DNA of 64,000 nt from Bosea sp. BIWAKO-01 (GTDB lineage: Bacteria > Pseudomonadota > Alphaproteobacteria > Rhizobiales > Beijerinckiaceae), in the NCBI RefSeq assembly GCF_001748145.1, contig NZ_BCQA01000001.1:372001-436000 (forward strand), in the 5' to 3' direction. Position 1 is the first letter of the stretch. The number at the start of each line of letters is the position of its first letter. Below are positions 24,202 to 32,858 of the stretch, piece after piece. The notes below the pieces were generated by a model that saw only the letters and a program-made list of their open reading frames with translations, was not told the origin of the DNA and did no database searches. Both the position numbers and the translations under genes were made by a program.

Positions 24202-25295
24202 CCGGCTCCCGTCGCTTGAGTTCCGGGATCGCCTCCATCGCGGAATTCTGGGTCAAGGAACTAAGGGCATCGCTTCCCGATGCGCTCCGCAGGTGGGCCA
24301 AGCCTGACCGCTTCCTGCGGCTCGTCGTCCGCCCTGCCGAGGACCATGTCACCATTACGCTCTGCGCCCCCGATGGCCGGGAGTTGTTTGCCGAGCGTGC
24401 GAACTGGGCGGAGTACAGCCGCAGCGTGCTCAACCGCTGCAAGGAGCAGGCATCCTCCTTCGCGCCCAGCAGCCGAATCCGGCTCGTGCTCTCGGCTCCG
24501 CAGGCCATCGCCCAGTCGCTCGTCATCCCGCGGCGCGCCCAGACACGGGCCGAAGGCATCGTTCGGGAGAACATCGCGCGGAAAACACCGCTGAAGCCCG
24601 ACGAGGTCTTTGTCGGCTATGATCTGAGGGGGGCAGCCGCCGGCAAGCTCGAACTGCGCTATCTCCTGCTTCCCCGCGCGGTTCTCGATCAGATCCTGGC
24701 CCGCCTCGCCGTCGCTCCGTCCGAGATCGCGACACTGGAGGGCCCCGCCTTCGAAGGCCTGCCCCCGGTTTCCGTCCCATTTGCACAGAAGCCACACACA
24801 CCCTCCCCCTGGTTCAAGCGGATCGCCATCGCGCTCGTTCTGCTCGCAGTGCTGGGCGCTGTGACCGGGTATCTCGCCCTCGCCTGGCGGCAGGCCCAGC
24901 TCCTCAAAAGCATGGAGGCGGAGATTGCCGAGATCTCTGGGCCCGCCCAGCAGTCGGCAGAAAGCCTCAGGTCCGTCTTTGGGCTCGCTGATGACGTCTC
25001 GCGGCTGACTGCACTGCGCAGCATACCCGGCATCGTTCAGGTCTGGGACGAACTCTCCCGCATCCTTCCGGATTCAACTTTCCTGACGGAGATCGAGATC
25101 ACCGGCGCCAATCTGCGCGCGACCGGTTATTCCGATGCGGCTCCGGCCCTGATCAAGCTGCTGGAGGAATCGCCGATCCTGCACAATGCGACCCTTTCCG
25201 GCCCACTCGTCTTCGACCGCGCCACGGGCAAGGAGAACTTTTCGCTGCGCGCCACCCTTCGCAAGGCCCGGCTCCCGGCCGAAGAGGGCAAATGA
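24198..25295 (+). CDS. gspL: Type II secretion system protein GspL (PilN-like domain)
   Basis: The 365-aa bitopic protein has an N-terminal cytoplasmic actin-like part (about residues 1-195, with IRLVLSAPQAIAQSLVIPRR), one membrane helix near 210-232 (IAIALVLLAVLGAVTGYLAL) and a periplasmic PilN/ferredoxin-like domain after a short coiled segment (LLKSMEAEIAEI). This layout is that of GspL, which anchors the GspE ATPase to the inner-membrane platform. The ATG overlaps the gspG stop. It is somewhat shorter than enterobacterial GspL. Confidence 0.83.
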   Translation: MTGSRRLSSGIASIAEFWVKELRASLPDALRRWAKPDRFLRLVVRPAEDHVTITLCAPDGRELFAERANWAEYSRSVLNRCKEQASSFAPSSRIRLVLSAPQAIAQSLVIPRRAQTRAEGIVRENIARKTPLKPDEVFVGYDLRGAAAGKLELRYLLLPRAVLDQILARLAVAPSEIATLEGPAFEGLPPVSVPFAQKPHTPSPWFKRIAIALVLLAVLGAVTGYLALAWRQAQLLKSMEAEIAEISGPAQQSAESLRSVFGLADDVSRLTALRSIPGIVQVWDELSRILPDSTFLTEIEITGANLRATGYSDAAPALIKLLEESPILHNATLSGPLVFDRATGKENFSLRATLRKARLPAEEGK

Positions 25296-25296
25296 G

Positions 25297-25857
25297 ATGT
25301 GGCGACATATCAAGAGCTGGACCCGCTTCACCGCCTTCATCGCTGCGAACGGATTGATCCTGGCTGGGATCTACCTGTTCGTCATCGACCCCGCCCTCCA
25401 GATCCTGCGGGACCAGGAAACCCAGATCACGCAGAGCGCCGTCATGATCGAGCATCTCGGTTCGGCCGTTGCGCGCAGGCAATCGCTGTCCTCTCTGAAG
25501 CCCGATGATGTCGACGGGGCCAGGCGGCGCTTCCTCCAGGGCGATACCGAGAGCCTTTCGACCGCCGACCTGCTGACCCGGCTCCGCGAAATCGCCGACC
25601 AGCACGAGGTGAGCTTCAATTCGGTGACGACCTTGCCGCCGCGCAACTGGTCCGGCCATCGCATGATCGGAGCGAGGGTCGAGTTCACCGCTGCCACGCC
25701 GCGCGTCGCCGAAGTCCTGTCGAGTCTCGAAGACGGCCCTTCGTTCTTCTTCATCCGGAACGCAAAATTGACAGCGCCGAACGAGGTGCAGGCCAGCGAC
25801 AACAAACTGGGCGTCACGATCGAGATCTATGGGGTGACGCGATGGTCAAAGGGCTGA
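25297..25857 (+). CDS. gspM: Type II secretion system protein GspM-like (PilO-type)
   Basis: The 186-aa protein has one N-terminal membrane helix (FTAFIAANGLILAGIYLFVI, residues 11-30), a short coiled segment and a periplasmic ferredoxin-like domain of the GspM/PilO kind (TADLLTRLREIADQHEVSFN). The ATG lies one base after the gspL stop. Assignment rests on size, topology and position between gspL and a GspC-like gene; sequence motifs in this family are weak. It would pair with GspL in the inner-membrane platform. Confidence 0.75.
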   Translation: MWRHIKSWTRFTAFIAANGLILAGIYLFVIDPALQILRDQETQITQSAVMIEHLGSAVARRQSLSSLKPDDVDGARRRFLQGDTESLSTADLLTRLREIADQHEVSFNSVTTLPPRNWSGHRMIGARVEFTAATPRVAEVLSSLEDGPSFFFIRNAKLTAPNEVQASDNKLGVTIEIYGVTRWSKG

Positions 25858-26393
25858 GTATCGGCAGGGCCGGCCTCGCCAAGGCCGCAGGATTCGCAGG
25901 CCTCGCCGCGATGGCGGCCCTCGCCATGAATTTCGCGTGGCGAAGCCTGGCGGACCCGATCGAGCCCCCGCCCGCTTCCGCGGTGACAAAGGCCGCAGCC
26001 ATCGCAAGCGATGCGCTCGTGCCGCCGGCGGAGGCGCCGCGCTATCAGCCCGGCATGCTGAATGCGAGGCCACTGTTCTCGCCCAGCAGGCGACCTCCGG
26101 CAAGCTTTGTCGCCAGGGCTCCCGCGCCTGAGCCGGTCGCGAGCCCGGCCTTCGAACCACCGCCGAGTTATCTGATCGGTGGGGTCGTCGTCTCCTCCGG
26201 CCTGAGCAAGGCGCTGCTGCGCCGGCAACTGCGCGAAGCCGGGCGGTGGTTTGCCTTGGGCGAAGCAACCGACGAGGGGTGGATCGTCGCATCGATCAAT
26301 CCCGAGATGGTGACACTGGCCCGTGGAGCAAGGCAGGTGACGCTGCCTCTCCATGCCCGCGCGCAGGGCCAGTCGGCCACGGTGACGCGCTGA
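25842..26393 (+). CDS. GspC-like inner-membrane T2SS protein (HR domain)
   Basis: The 183-aa protein has a membrane helix at about residues 12-32, a Pro/Ala-rich spacer, then NARPLFSPSRRPP and a small beta domain (PPSYLIGGVVVSSGLSKALLR to MVTLARGARQVTLPL) resembling the homology region of GspC and PilP. No PDZ domain follows. It overlaps the gspM end by 16 bases. GspC links the inner-membrane platform to the secretin. A GspN/PilP-like label is an alternative. Confidence 0.65.
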   Translation: MVKGLSIGRAGLAKAAGFAGLAAMAALAMNFAWRSLADPIEPPPASAVTKAAAIASDALVPPAEAPRYQPGMLNARPLFSPSRRPPASFVARAPAPEPVASPAFEPPPSYLIGGVVVSSGLSKALLRRQLREAGRWFALGEATDEGWIVASINPEMVTLARGARQVTLPLHARAQGQSATVTR

Positions 26394-26411
26394 TCCAAAC
26401 CTTCCGTGGTT

Positions 26412-26456
26412 GCATCGGCTGTCGCGAAAACCGCAATCCACTTTTCGGGCCGATGC
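26412..26456. repeat. Dispersed REP-like hairpin element, further single copy
   Basis: GCATCGG (26412-26418) and CCGATGC (26450-26456) flank GTCGCGAAAACCGCAATCC and ACTTTTCGGG, closely matching the 4397-4522 copies. It lies between the convergent ends of the GspC-like and prepilin peptidase genes, where it could act as a bidirectional terminator. Confidence 0.8.
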
Positions 26457-26457
26457 C

Positions 26458-26979
26458 CTAGCCGCCGTGAAACCGCCATAGCCAGGCATCGATGATCTCG
26501 GCCACTGATGCCCCGGTCAGGATTGCGAAGCCGGTGACGGACACGACACCCACCCCCAGGAACGGGCCGAAGGGCAATGGCTGCCGGGCGTCGAAGCTGG
26601 CATCGAGGAGGCGGCGCGCCAGCAGGTAAAGCAGAGCCGAAAGCGAAGCCAGGACGAGGGCGAAGGCGAGGCCTTCCATGCCGGTCCAGGTCCCTGCAGC
26701 GGCAGCGAACTTGACGTCGCCGAGCCCGAGTCCGTCGTAGCCGCGATAGGCCCGAAAAGCTCGCTGCACGAGCCAGAGACCTCCACCTCCGAGCACAGCC
26801 CCGGCGAGCGCCGAGACCGGATCGGTGACGCCGATAAGGACGGATGCCGCGATCCCGGATACGAAGATCGCCAGGTTGACCGGATCGGGAATGATCATCT
26901 GCCGGAGATCGATGGCCGCGGCGTAACAGGTCAGTCCGACGAGAACCGCCAGCGCCGCAAGGTGAGAGAGATCCGGCAT
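26458..26979 (-). CDS. A24 family prepilin peptidase
   Basis: The 173-aa membrane protein has about five helices and the two catalytic aspartates of A24 peptidases: Asp24 in AAIDLRQMIIPD and Asp88 in GLGLGDVKF. It lacks the N-terminal methyltransferase and zinc domain of PilD/GspO, so it has the short CpaA/TadV-like form. Its position next to gspK suggests it processes the pseudopilins encoded here, a role played by GspO in other T2SS loci. AAGGG precedes the ATG. Confidence 0.87.
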   Translation of the reverse strand: MPDLSHLAALAVLVGLTCYAAAIDLRQMIIPDPVNLAIFVSGIAASVLIGVTDPVSALAGAVLGGGGLWLVQRAFRAYRGYDGLGLGDVKFAAAAGTWTGMEGLAFALVLASLSALLYLLARRLLDASFDARQPLPFGPFLGVGVVSVTGFAILTGASVAEIIDAWLWRFHGG

Positions 26980-27003
26980 CGGCCAGCCCTTACGGACGAT
27001 GTT

Positions 27004-27939
27004 TCAGCATGGCGGCAACCGCCCGCCAGCGCCATCATCCGAACGCGACGCCCCTTCGCGCCATTCCCGGATGCGATAGCCCGTCGGCAGGTCCTGCGAG
27101 ATTTCCACGACAGCGTCGCGCGCGAAACGTACGCCGGAGCCGGTGAGTGCCTCGCTCCCGATCAGGAAGGCCCTGCCTGCCGTTTCTGAGATGTAGAGGG
27201 CCGGCAGATCCCTTCGCGCGACGTCCCGCGACAGTGCAGCGCCTCCGGGCGCCAGGGCGACGAGCAATGGCAGCGGGGCAACCGTGGGGTCGAACCCCGT
27301 GCTCCCGGAATTGACGGTGATCAAAGGCAGGAGTGCCCGGAACAGATCTCGGCTCATACCAGGAATTTGATCGAGCTCGACCACGGATTTCAGCGCCCGC
27401 ACCGAGGACGACCCTGACGATGCCGCGCTGCCCGCCTGCTCCGTGAGCTCGCGCAACCCCCGGATGTTACGTACGATCAGGGTTGCCGCCTCGCCGTTCG
27501 CGCTCACGCCGCGAATGAGTGCATCGACCAGTTCCAGGTTGCCGGTGTTGATATCGACTTTGCCGCCTTCGTCCGCGACGGAGATCGCCAACGTCCAGCC
27601 ATTCTCCAAACTGCAGCCCACTGGTGTCCCGTCAGCCCCGAAACGGCCGCTGCGAGCCCCCCCCTGAGAGGTCCCGGAGAGAAGATCGAGGATCGCGATC
27701 TTGATGCCGATATTCGCCATGGCCTCGGCGCGGGCATGCTGCGACAGGCTCGCCGCCTCGATGGCGCGATAGCGCGCCGCCACGATATAGGTCATGAACA
27801 GCAGGCCGAGGATCCCGGTCGCCCAGATCACGACGAGCAGCGCAAAACCGCCATCCCCGCGGCTTTTCGCGCGATCCGCTGCCCTCGGGTTTCCCGCGGG
27901 CCGACTATGGGGATAGCGGCCCGGCCACGCTCTCATCAT
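27004..27939 (-). CDS. gspK: Type II secretion system minor pseudopilin GspK
   Basis: The 311-aa protein has a long, basic leader ending GDGG/FALLVVIWATGILGLLF. The mature chain is large for a pseudopilin, as expected of GspK, with KVDINTGNLELVDALIRGVS and a helical insertion resembling the family's DIN(T/L) region. The residue at +5 of the mature chain is Val rather than Glu, which is normal for GspK, the tip pseudopilin. It lies 24 bases upstream of the prepilin peptidase and downstream of the Sco-cytochrome gene on the same strand. Confidence 0.85.
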   Translation of the reverse strand: MMRAWPGRYPHSRPAGNPRAADRAKSRGDGGFALLVVIWATGILGLLFMTYIVAARYRAIEAASLSQHARAEAMANIGIKIAILDLLSGTSQGGARSGRFGADGTPVGCSLENGWTLAISVADEGGKVDINTGNLELVDALIRGVSANGEAATLIVRNIRGLRELTEQAGSAASSGSSSVRALKSVVELDQIPGMSRDLFRALLPLITVNSGSTGFDPTVAPLPLLVALAPGGAALSRDVARRDLPALYISETAGRAFLIGSEALTGSGVRFARDAVVEISQDLPTGYRIREWREGASRSDDGAGGRLPPC

Positions 27940-28063
27940 CTGCCGCCCGAATCCAAGGCAAGGACCCGGGAACTGTGGCGCCGCCCTCCGGAAATGTCAT
28001 TCCCAAAGCGTGCGAGGTGATTGCGGGCCATCGGCAGGGAACCATCGGCACGTCGGATGCATG

Positions 28064-29035
28064 TCAGTGACGATGCCCCGCATGGGAGTCTTTCTTGTTC
28101 GACGCAGAGACATAGGACATGGCGTCGACATAGGCGATCAGATCGGCCGCATCATTCTTCGACAACCCGAGCGTCGGCATGCGGATCTTGTAGGCGCCCG
28201 ACAGCTCGACGGCGATCGGGTCCTTCTTGGCCCGCATCTGGTCGGGCTCCATGAGATAGTTCACGATCCAGTCGCGGTCCCTCCGCGCGGTAAGCGCCTG
28301 GAGATCGGGACCGACGCGCTTGCCGCTGCCGATGGTGTGGCATGCGGCACAGGCCTTGATGAACAGGGCCTGGCCAGGCAATCCCGTCGAGGTCGCCGCA
28401 ATGGGACGCTCGCCGCGCGCAGCCGCAGCGCCTGCCGCGGCGGCCTCGGCACTGCCCATCTGGTTGCGCCAGTCGGGATCCATGGCCTTGATCGTCATGG
28501 CAAGCGTATTGAGATCGCTGAAAGCCGAATCCTTGGCCCACTCGCCGGTCACGTCATTGCCCAGCATGATATCACTGCGATGCTCGAACACCTTTCGGCT
28601 GCGCTCGCCGAGCTTGTGCCGGAGCACGGTGATGTCGGCGGGATTGCCGGTCAGGAAGACCCAGCCCGGCCCGGTCTGAAATACTTCGGCATAGTTCTTG
28701 AGCTTGTCGGGAGTGTCGACCTCCGGCTCGATGCTGATCGAGACGAAAAAGATGCGGCTGCCCACGAGATCGCCGAGCTTGTCCTTCACCTGCGCCAGGC
28801 GCGCCGTCATCACCGGGCAGATGTCCCTGCAGGTCGTGTAGATGAAGCTGACGACGACGATCTTGTCCTTGATCACATCATCGTAGAATTGCAGCGTCTT
28901 GCCGTCCTGCGTGATGACCGGGATATTGGGTAGATACCCCGGCCCCCACGGCGAGCCGCCAGGGGCCGCAATGCTGCCGCCGACACTTCCAAACAGTGCA
29001 AGAATGGCGCTGATCGCAAAAAGTCGTTTCAGCAT
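28064..29035 (-). CDS. Sco1/SenC copper chaperone fused to a cytochrome c domain
   Basis: The 323-aa protein has a signal peptide (MLKRLFAISAILALFGSVGG) and an Sco thioredoxin-like domain with the copper-binding CRDIC pair (Cys69, Cys73) and a later His in VLRHKLGER. A c-type cytochrome domain follows, with the heme motif CAACH near residue 232 and a likely axial Met in KIRMPTLGL. It ends in a His-rich tail (HAGHRH). Sco proteins deliver copper to or reduce disulfides in copper enzymes. Lying 68 bases after the multicopper oxidase on the same strand, it may load copper into that oxidase or carry its electrons. GAGGGGC precedes the ATG. Confidence 0.9.
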   Translation of the reverse strand: MLKRLFAISAILALFGSVGGSIAAPGGSPWGPGYLPNIPVITQDGKTLQFYDDVIKDKIVVVSFIYTTCRDICPVMTARLAQVKDKLGDLVGSRIFFVSISIEPEVDTPDKLKNYAEVFQTGPGWVFLTGNPADITVLRHKLGERSRKVFEHRSDIMLGNDVTGEWAKDSAFSDLNTLAMTIKAMDPDWRNQMGSAEAAAAGAAAARGERPIAATSTGLPGQALFIKACAACHTIGSGKRVGPDLQALTARRDRDWIVNYLMEPDQMRAKKDPIAVELSGAYKIRMPTLGLSKNDAADLIAYVDAMSYVSASNKKDSHAGHRH

Positions 29036-29103
29036 GAACGGCCCCTCTATCCTACGAATGCGGTCTCGATTTCGGCCCAGACCCTCGGAGCCGTGACGGC
29101 CGC

Positions 29104-31509
29104 TCAGGTCTTGGTCGCAACCTTCACAACCCTCGGATCACCTTCCGGCAGAATCTCGGGCTGTTTCCAGACCACGCCGTTGGGTGTCGGGATCGGCGTC
29201 ATCGTCGGCACGTATTGCGGCTGCCCCTTGTAGTTGGGGTCTCCGGGCGGTGGGGTGAGCAGCTGATAGCGCAGCAGCATCGCGAAATCCTCGTGAACCG
29301 TGTTGTGGCAATGGTTCACATAGGCGCCACCGAACTCACCGAAGCGCACCTGGAATTTCACCCTTCCGGACGGCCGCAGACGCCAGACATCCTTGCGCAC
29401 CAGGCGCTCGGTATCGGGAATGGAGAGGTTGCCCCGGTCCATGGTGACGCCCTCCTCGAAGTGGAGATGGATGGGATGGTCCCAGCCGCCCCCGCCATTG
29501 ACGAGCGTCCAGTGTTCCACCTCGCCCGGCTTCGGGATCAGGACGGAGATGCGGTTGGCGTTGAGCGAGTGCGCCGACTGACCGTTGACCTTGATGCTCC
29601 AGGGGAAGGACTTGGTGTCTCCGCAATCGGGTATGCATTGCCCGTCCGCCGTCGCGCGTGAATCGCCATCCCCCGACCTGCCGAACTCGATGACCCGCTC
29701 GCGAACCGGCGCGACGATCGGAATCTGGGTGGTCAGCGACTTGACCCCGGTTCGCCACTCGGGATCGGCAAAGTTGGCGCTGCGATCCTTGTCGATCGGA
29801 TTATTGGCGTTGTAGACCTTGCCGGGATTGTCGACGCTCTGGACTTGGCTGACGATCCTGAATTCGAGGATCGGGCCGACGCAGGGGTCGTTGTCATCCC
29901 CCTTGAAGGCCTTTGCCATCGCGACGGCCCCACTGGGCTTGCGTCCATCGGTCTGCTTCAGCAGATTCACGAGATAGACGCTGTCGCCCGGCGCGAAGGC
30001 TGAGAAATCGACGACGATGTCGTAGCGCTCGGCAACCCCCTGCTCGTCCAACTCGGTGAGGAGGATCGGGTTGACCACCAGGTTCCCGTCATTGGCGATG
30101 AAGTAGAACGGCACCTTCGTGCCTTGCGAGAACCGCGCGCTCTTGTTCACGCCCAGAGCGAGCTTGATGAAGCGCGACATGGAGGCATTCAGGAAGCGGA
30201 AACGGTAGCGCCGCGGCAGCACCTCGAAATGCGGATAATAGGTGCCGTTGACGCAGAGCATGTCGCCGAGGAAGCCGTCGGTATCGAAGATATCGAAGCG
30301 GCATTGGCCATCGGCGTCGAAGGCCGGGTTCGTGACGACCATGTTGACGTCGAAATCGATATTTCCCCATTTCAGCTGCGAGCCGCTCGGCAGCCGCAGG
30401 TTGATGCCGTCGTCGAGATCCTCACGCCCACGGTCGGGCCCGCTATAGAAATTGCAGATCGCCGCCATTCCCTTGTGCACGTTTTCCGCCGTGAAGAAGA
30501 AGCGGTGGTCGTGGAACCAGAGACTGCCCTGGATTTCCCGGAAATCTCCGGGAACGGGGACGAGACCATCGCCATCGTCGGGCCCCGAGCATTTGCGCAC
30601 ATAGTCGCGGTCGCCCGTCGGCCAGACGCTCGGCATGTCGCGCCGGGCCATCGTTATCCCCCAGTGATAGTCATAGAAAGTCCCGGGGAAATGGAAGGCG
30701 TTGCAGGCGCCGTCGCTCTCGGCGCCGTTATGGGCGTTATGGAAATGGATCGAGATCTCGTTCCGGCCAAATCCGCCATTGGCCGCCCTGTCGACCGGGA
30801 GATCATTGTACATCCGGGTCAGGACCGGCTCGCCATAGCGCGCCTTGATCAGGATCGGCATTCCGAGACCGTTACGCGAACCGGCCATGTTGCCGGACTG
30901 TCCGGGCTGCCGTGAGCCAAAACTCCACATCGCGTTCGGGTTCTGGTCCGGCATGCCGTCGCAGAACTTGTTGCCCACCCGGGCCTGTCCGATCGACAGC
31001 AGATAGCCCTGCTTCGGATAGAGTTCCTCCCACCGCTGATGCGCGAAGAACTCACCGGGCGGGCGCCCTTCCATCGGTCCGACCCCGGTCACCGGGTTGC
31101 GATACAAAGCGCCCCGGGAGCTGCTGAAATCAGTGTGATAGGAGAAGGCTCTGGCTGGTGGTTCCTGGCCCCCCGAGGGGAACTGCCAGGCCGCATCGCC
31201 ATTCGACATGCGCTGAAGCGGGACCGGCTTCTGGACCTCGGGCCGCCGCATGGCGTCGTGAAATTTGGCCGCGCCAAAGGTGGGGCTGCGTGGCGCCCCG
31301 GTCGGGACCTGGGCATAGGCGCTCTTGGCGAAGGGGCTGAGCCCATTCTTCGCGATCAGCAGCCCGCCAGCGGTGAAAAAGCCCCACCGCAGCAGGTCGC
31401 GTTTGGTGATTTCGCCCAGCGAGAGGGCTTTGACGATCTCGAGCCGGTTCTCGAGGGCTCGCTGAGCTTCTCTCAACCGGATGCCGTTGGTTTCGCGTGG
31501 AAGATACAC
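29104..31509 (-). CDS. Multicopper oxidase, copy 1 (within the T2SS locus)
   Basis: The 801-aa oxidase shows all four copper-ligand motifs: HFHNAH near residue 255, WFHDH near 333, HPIHLH near 677 and HCHNTVHEDFAM near 735. The last has the T1 Cys, two His and an axial Met. The N terminus has a 35-residue leader, then TKRDLLRWGFFTAGGLLIA and a predicted AYA/QVP cleavage; the KR pair resembles a variant Tat motif, fitting export of a folded copper enzyme followed by T2SS. The start is a GTG with GGAGG 6 bases upstream. A close paralogue is at 60535-62949. Laccase, bilirubin-oxidase or Mn(II)-oxidase activity are the candidates. Confidence 0.9.
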   Translation of the reverse strand: MYLPRETNGIRLREAQRALENRLEIVKALSLGEITKRDLLRWGFFTAGGLLIAKNGLSPFAKSAYAQVPTGAPRSPTFGAAKFHDAMRRPEVQKPVPLQRMSNGDAAWQFPSGGQEPPARAFSYHTDFSSSRGALYRNPVTGVGPMEGRPPGEFFAHQRWEELYPKQGYLLSIGQARVGNKFCDGMPDQNPNAMWSFGSRQPGQSGNMAGSRNGLGMPILIKARYGEPVLTRMYNDLPVDRAANGGFGRNEISIHFHNAHNGAESDGACNAFHFPGTFYDYHWGITMARRDMPSVWPTGDRDYVRKCSGPDDGDGLVPVPGDFREIQGSLWFHDHRFFFTAENVHKGMAAICNFYSGPDRGREDLDDGINLRLPSGSQLKWGNIDFDVNMVVTNPAFDADGQCRFDIFDTDGFLGDMLCVNGTYYPHFEVLPRRYRFRFLNASMSRFIKLALGVNKSARFSQGTKVPFYFIANDGNLVVNPILLTELDEQGVAERYDIVVDFSAFAPGDSVYLVNLLKQTDGRKPSGAVAMAKAFKGDDNDPCVGPILEFRIVSQVQSVDNPGKVYNANNPIDKDRSANFADPEWRTGVKSLTTQIPIVAPVRERVIEFGRSGDGDSRATADGQCIPDCGDTKSFPWSIKVNGQSAHSLNANRISVLIPKPGEVEHWTLVNGGGGWDHPIHLHFEEGVTMDRGNLSIPDTERLVRKDVWRLRPSGRVKFQVRFGEFGGAYVNHCHNTVHEDFAMLLRYQLLTPPPGDPNYKGQPQYVPTMTPIPTPNGVVWKQPEILPEGDPRVVKVATKT

Positions 31510-31797
31510 GACCGCCTCCCCCGAGCTGAAAACGTGCCAATCATCGCAAGAATTCTAGTTTTCAGGAGGAAGCAACTGAAGGGGCGAAGGTCGGCCCGCG
31601 CATGGAACCAAAGTCCGTGACCTTGGTCGTAATACCCTCTTCTCTCGCGTGAATGCTATCACAGCGAGACGGTTCTACAGAACCGTCCGATTGCCAAATC
31701 GCTCACGACGCAGAATAATATAAAAAAACAAAAAAAGCCGCCCACGAATATGGGGCTTACAACAAGTACTTTTGGAAATAATATAAATACAATCACA
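31510..31797. other. AT-rich intergenic region upstream of multicopper oxidase 1
   Basis: There is no coding sequence. The half next to gspJ (about 31690-31800) is strikingly A/T-rich compared with the rest of the window, with runs such as AATATAAAAAAACAAAAAAAG. The half next to the oxidase holds the paired motif at 31606-31628. An inverted repeat, GACGGTTCT-ACAG-AACCGTC, lies near 31668-31688. It probably contains the oxidase promoter and the end of the gspD-J transcript. Confidence 0.6.
31606..31628. promoter_or_regulatory. Paired motif AACCAAAGTCC and GACCTTGGTC upstream of oxidase 1
   Basis: ACCAAAGT and ACCTTGGT form an imperfect inverted repeat with a 5-base spacer. The first half (AACCAAAGTCC) recurs exactly at 63053-63063, almost the same distance (about 100 bases) upstream of oxidase 2. 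The second half is the exact complement of GACCAAGGTC found at 60011 and 23317. It is a candidate activator site. Confidence 0.5.
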
Positions 31798-32430
31798 TTA
31801 CTCCGTAATAATAGGAAAATTTAGCTCAAATTCCTCAAATCTACGCTCTACGATAACCCTGACACGCAGACTGACAAGACGCGGTAGCCGCTCGGAGTTT
31901 CTCCATTCATCATGCCAGCGCCCGGGAGCCCCCTCTTCCCGCGCACCAAAATAGCTGAATGTTGCCGAAGCCACGCCCCGTGCAAGGACCTCTCCCGTGT
32001 TCTGGGCCGACAACGCGGCGGCACCAATCGACATGAGCGATGAGCCGAAGACCAGGGCGCCGGCGCCCTGGGTACCTGTGTTCTCACTCGCAATCGTGAT
32101 CGCAAGTATTCCCCCTGGCTGTGCGTCTCCGTTGCTCAAGGTGACGAACGACACCCTGTCGGCGAGACCTTCGAACATCACCAGCGGCCGCTCCGTCGCA
32201 CGCGGTTGAACGAGTGGCAGCGCGCCGGCCAGCCAGCCGGAGATTGCGGCGGCCCCGACGGCGATCTCGGCGCCGCGGTCGCGCAGCCGCCCGGCCTCGG
32301 CGACCTTGCTCGCAAAGCTCAGCGTCAGGGCGAAGAGCCCGAGCGTCAGCGAGAGCAGGATCAGCCCGACCAGCACCTCGAGAAGGATGAAGCCACCGGT
32401 CCGGCCTCCGGAAGGTGTGCCTCTCATCAT
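31798..32430 (-). CDS. gspJ: Type II secretion system minor pseudopilin GspJ
   Basis: The 210-aa protein has the prepilin site GRTGG/FILLEVLVGLILLSLTLG with Glu at +5, and a globular domain with the GspJ-like end VSLRVRVIVERRFEEFELNF. I start at the first of two consecutive ATGs (32430), which overlaps the gspI stop. GspJ joins GspI and GspK in the pseudopilus tip. It is the last gene of the gspD-J operon. Confidence 0.83.
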   Translation of the reverse strand: MMRGTPSGGRTGGFILLEVLVGLILLSLTLGLFALTLSFASKVAEAGRLRDRGAEIAVGAAAISGWLAGALPLVQPRATERPLVMFEGLADRVSFVTLSNGDAQPGGILAITIASENTGTQGAGALVFGSSLMSIGAAALSAQNTGEVLARGVASATFSYFGAREEGAPGRWHDEWRNSERLPRLVSLRVRVIVERRFEEFELNFPIITE

Positions 32431-32858
32431 GGCCCGGACCTTGGCGTGATTTCGAGGGACGACAAGGTCACCGAGCGGGTGCCATTGCTGGCGGGGTCGG
32501 AGACTGTAACATCGACCCACAGGCTCTCGACCTGCCGGTTCTCGCCCAGCCTGACCGAGCCATAGCTGCGCACGACGGCGCGCCATTCATAGCCATTGTC
32601 GAACCTCGCAGCCGTCGTTCCCGGCCTCAAGGGGAAGTCCTGCCCGGCCGACGCCAATTTGCTCTTGGCAAGCAGCGTCGCGAAAGTGAGGAAGCTCGCC
32701 TGACGGTCGCCACGCATCGCGACGGCAAACGCCGTCAGGAGCGCGGCCAGGACCACCACCAGGATCGCGAAGGCAACCAGGAACTCGAGCAGCGTATAGC
32801 CGGCCTGAGCGCCGCCGCTCAGGCCCCTGCGCCTGGCGCTATTGATCGAGCGTGACAT
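32427..32858 (-). CDS. gspI: Type II secretion system minor pseudopilin GspI
   Basis: The 143-aa protein has the prepilin site GGAQAG/YTLLEFLVAFAILVVVLAAL with Glu at +5, followed by SFLTFATLLAKSKLA, which resembles the GspI helix. The N-terminal aromatic is Tyr rather than Phe. Its size matches GspI. It overlaps gspH by 20 bases and gspJ by 4, so the three are translationally coupled. Confidence 0.83.
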   Translation of the reverse strand: MSRSINSARRRGLSGGAQAGYTLLEFLVAFAILVVVLAALLTAFAVAMRGDRQASFLTFATLLAKSKLASAGQDFPLRPGTTAARFDNGYEWRAVVRSYGSVRLGENRQVESLWVDVTVSDPASNGTRSVTLSSLEITPRSGP

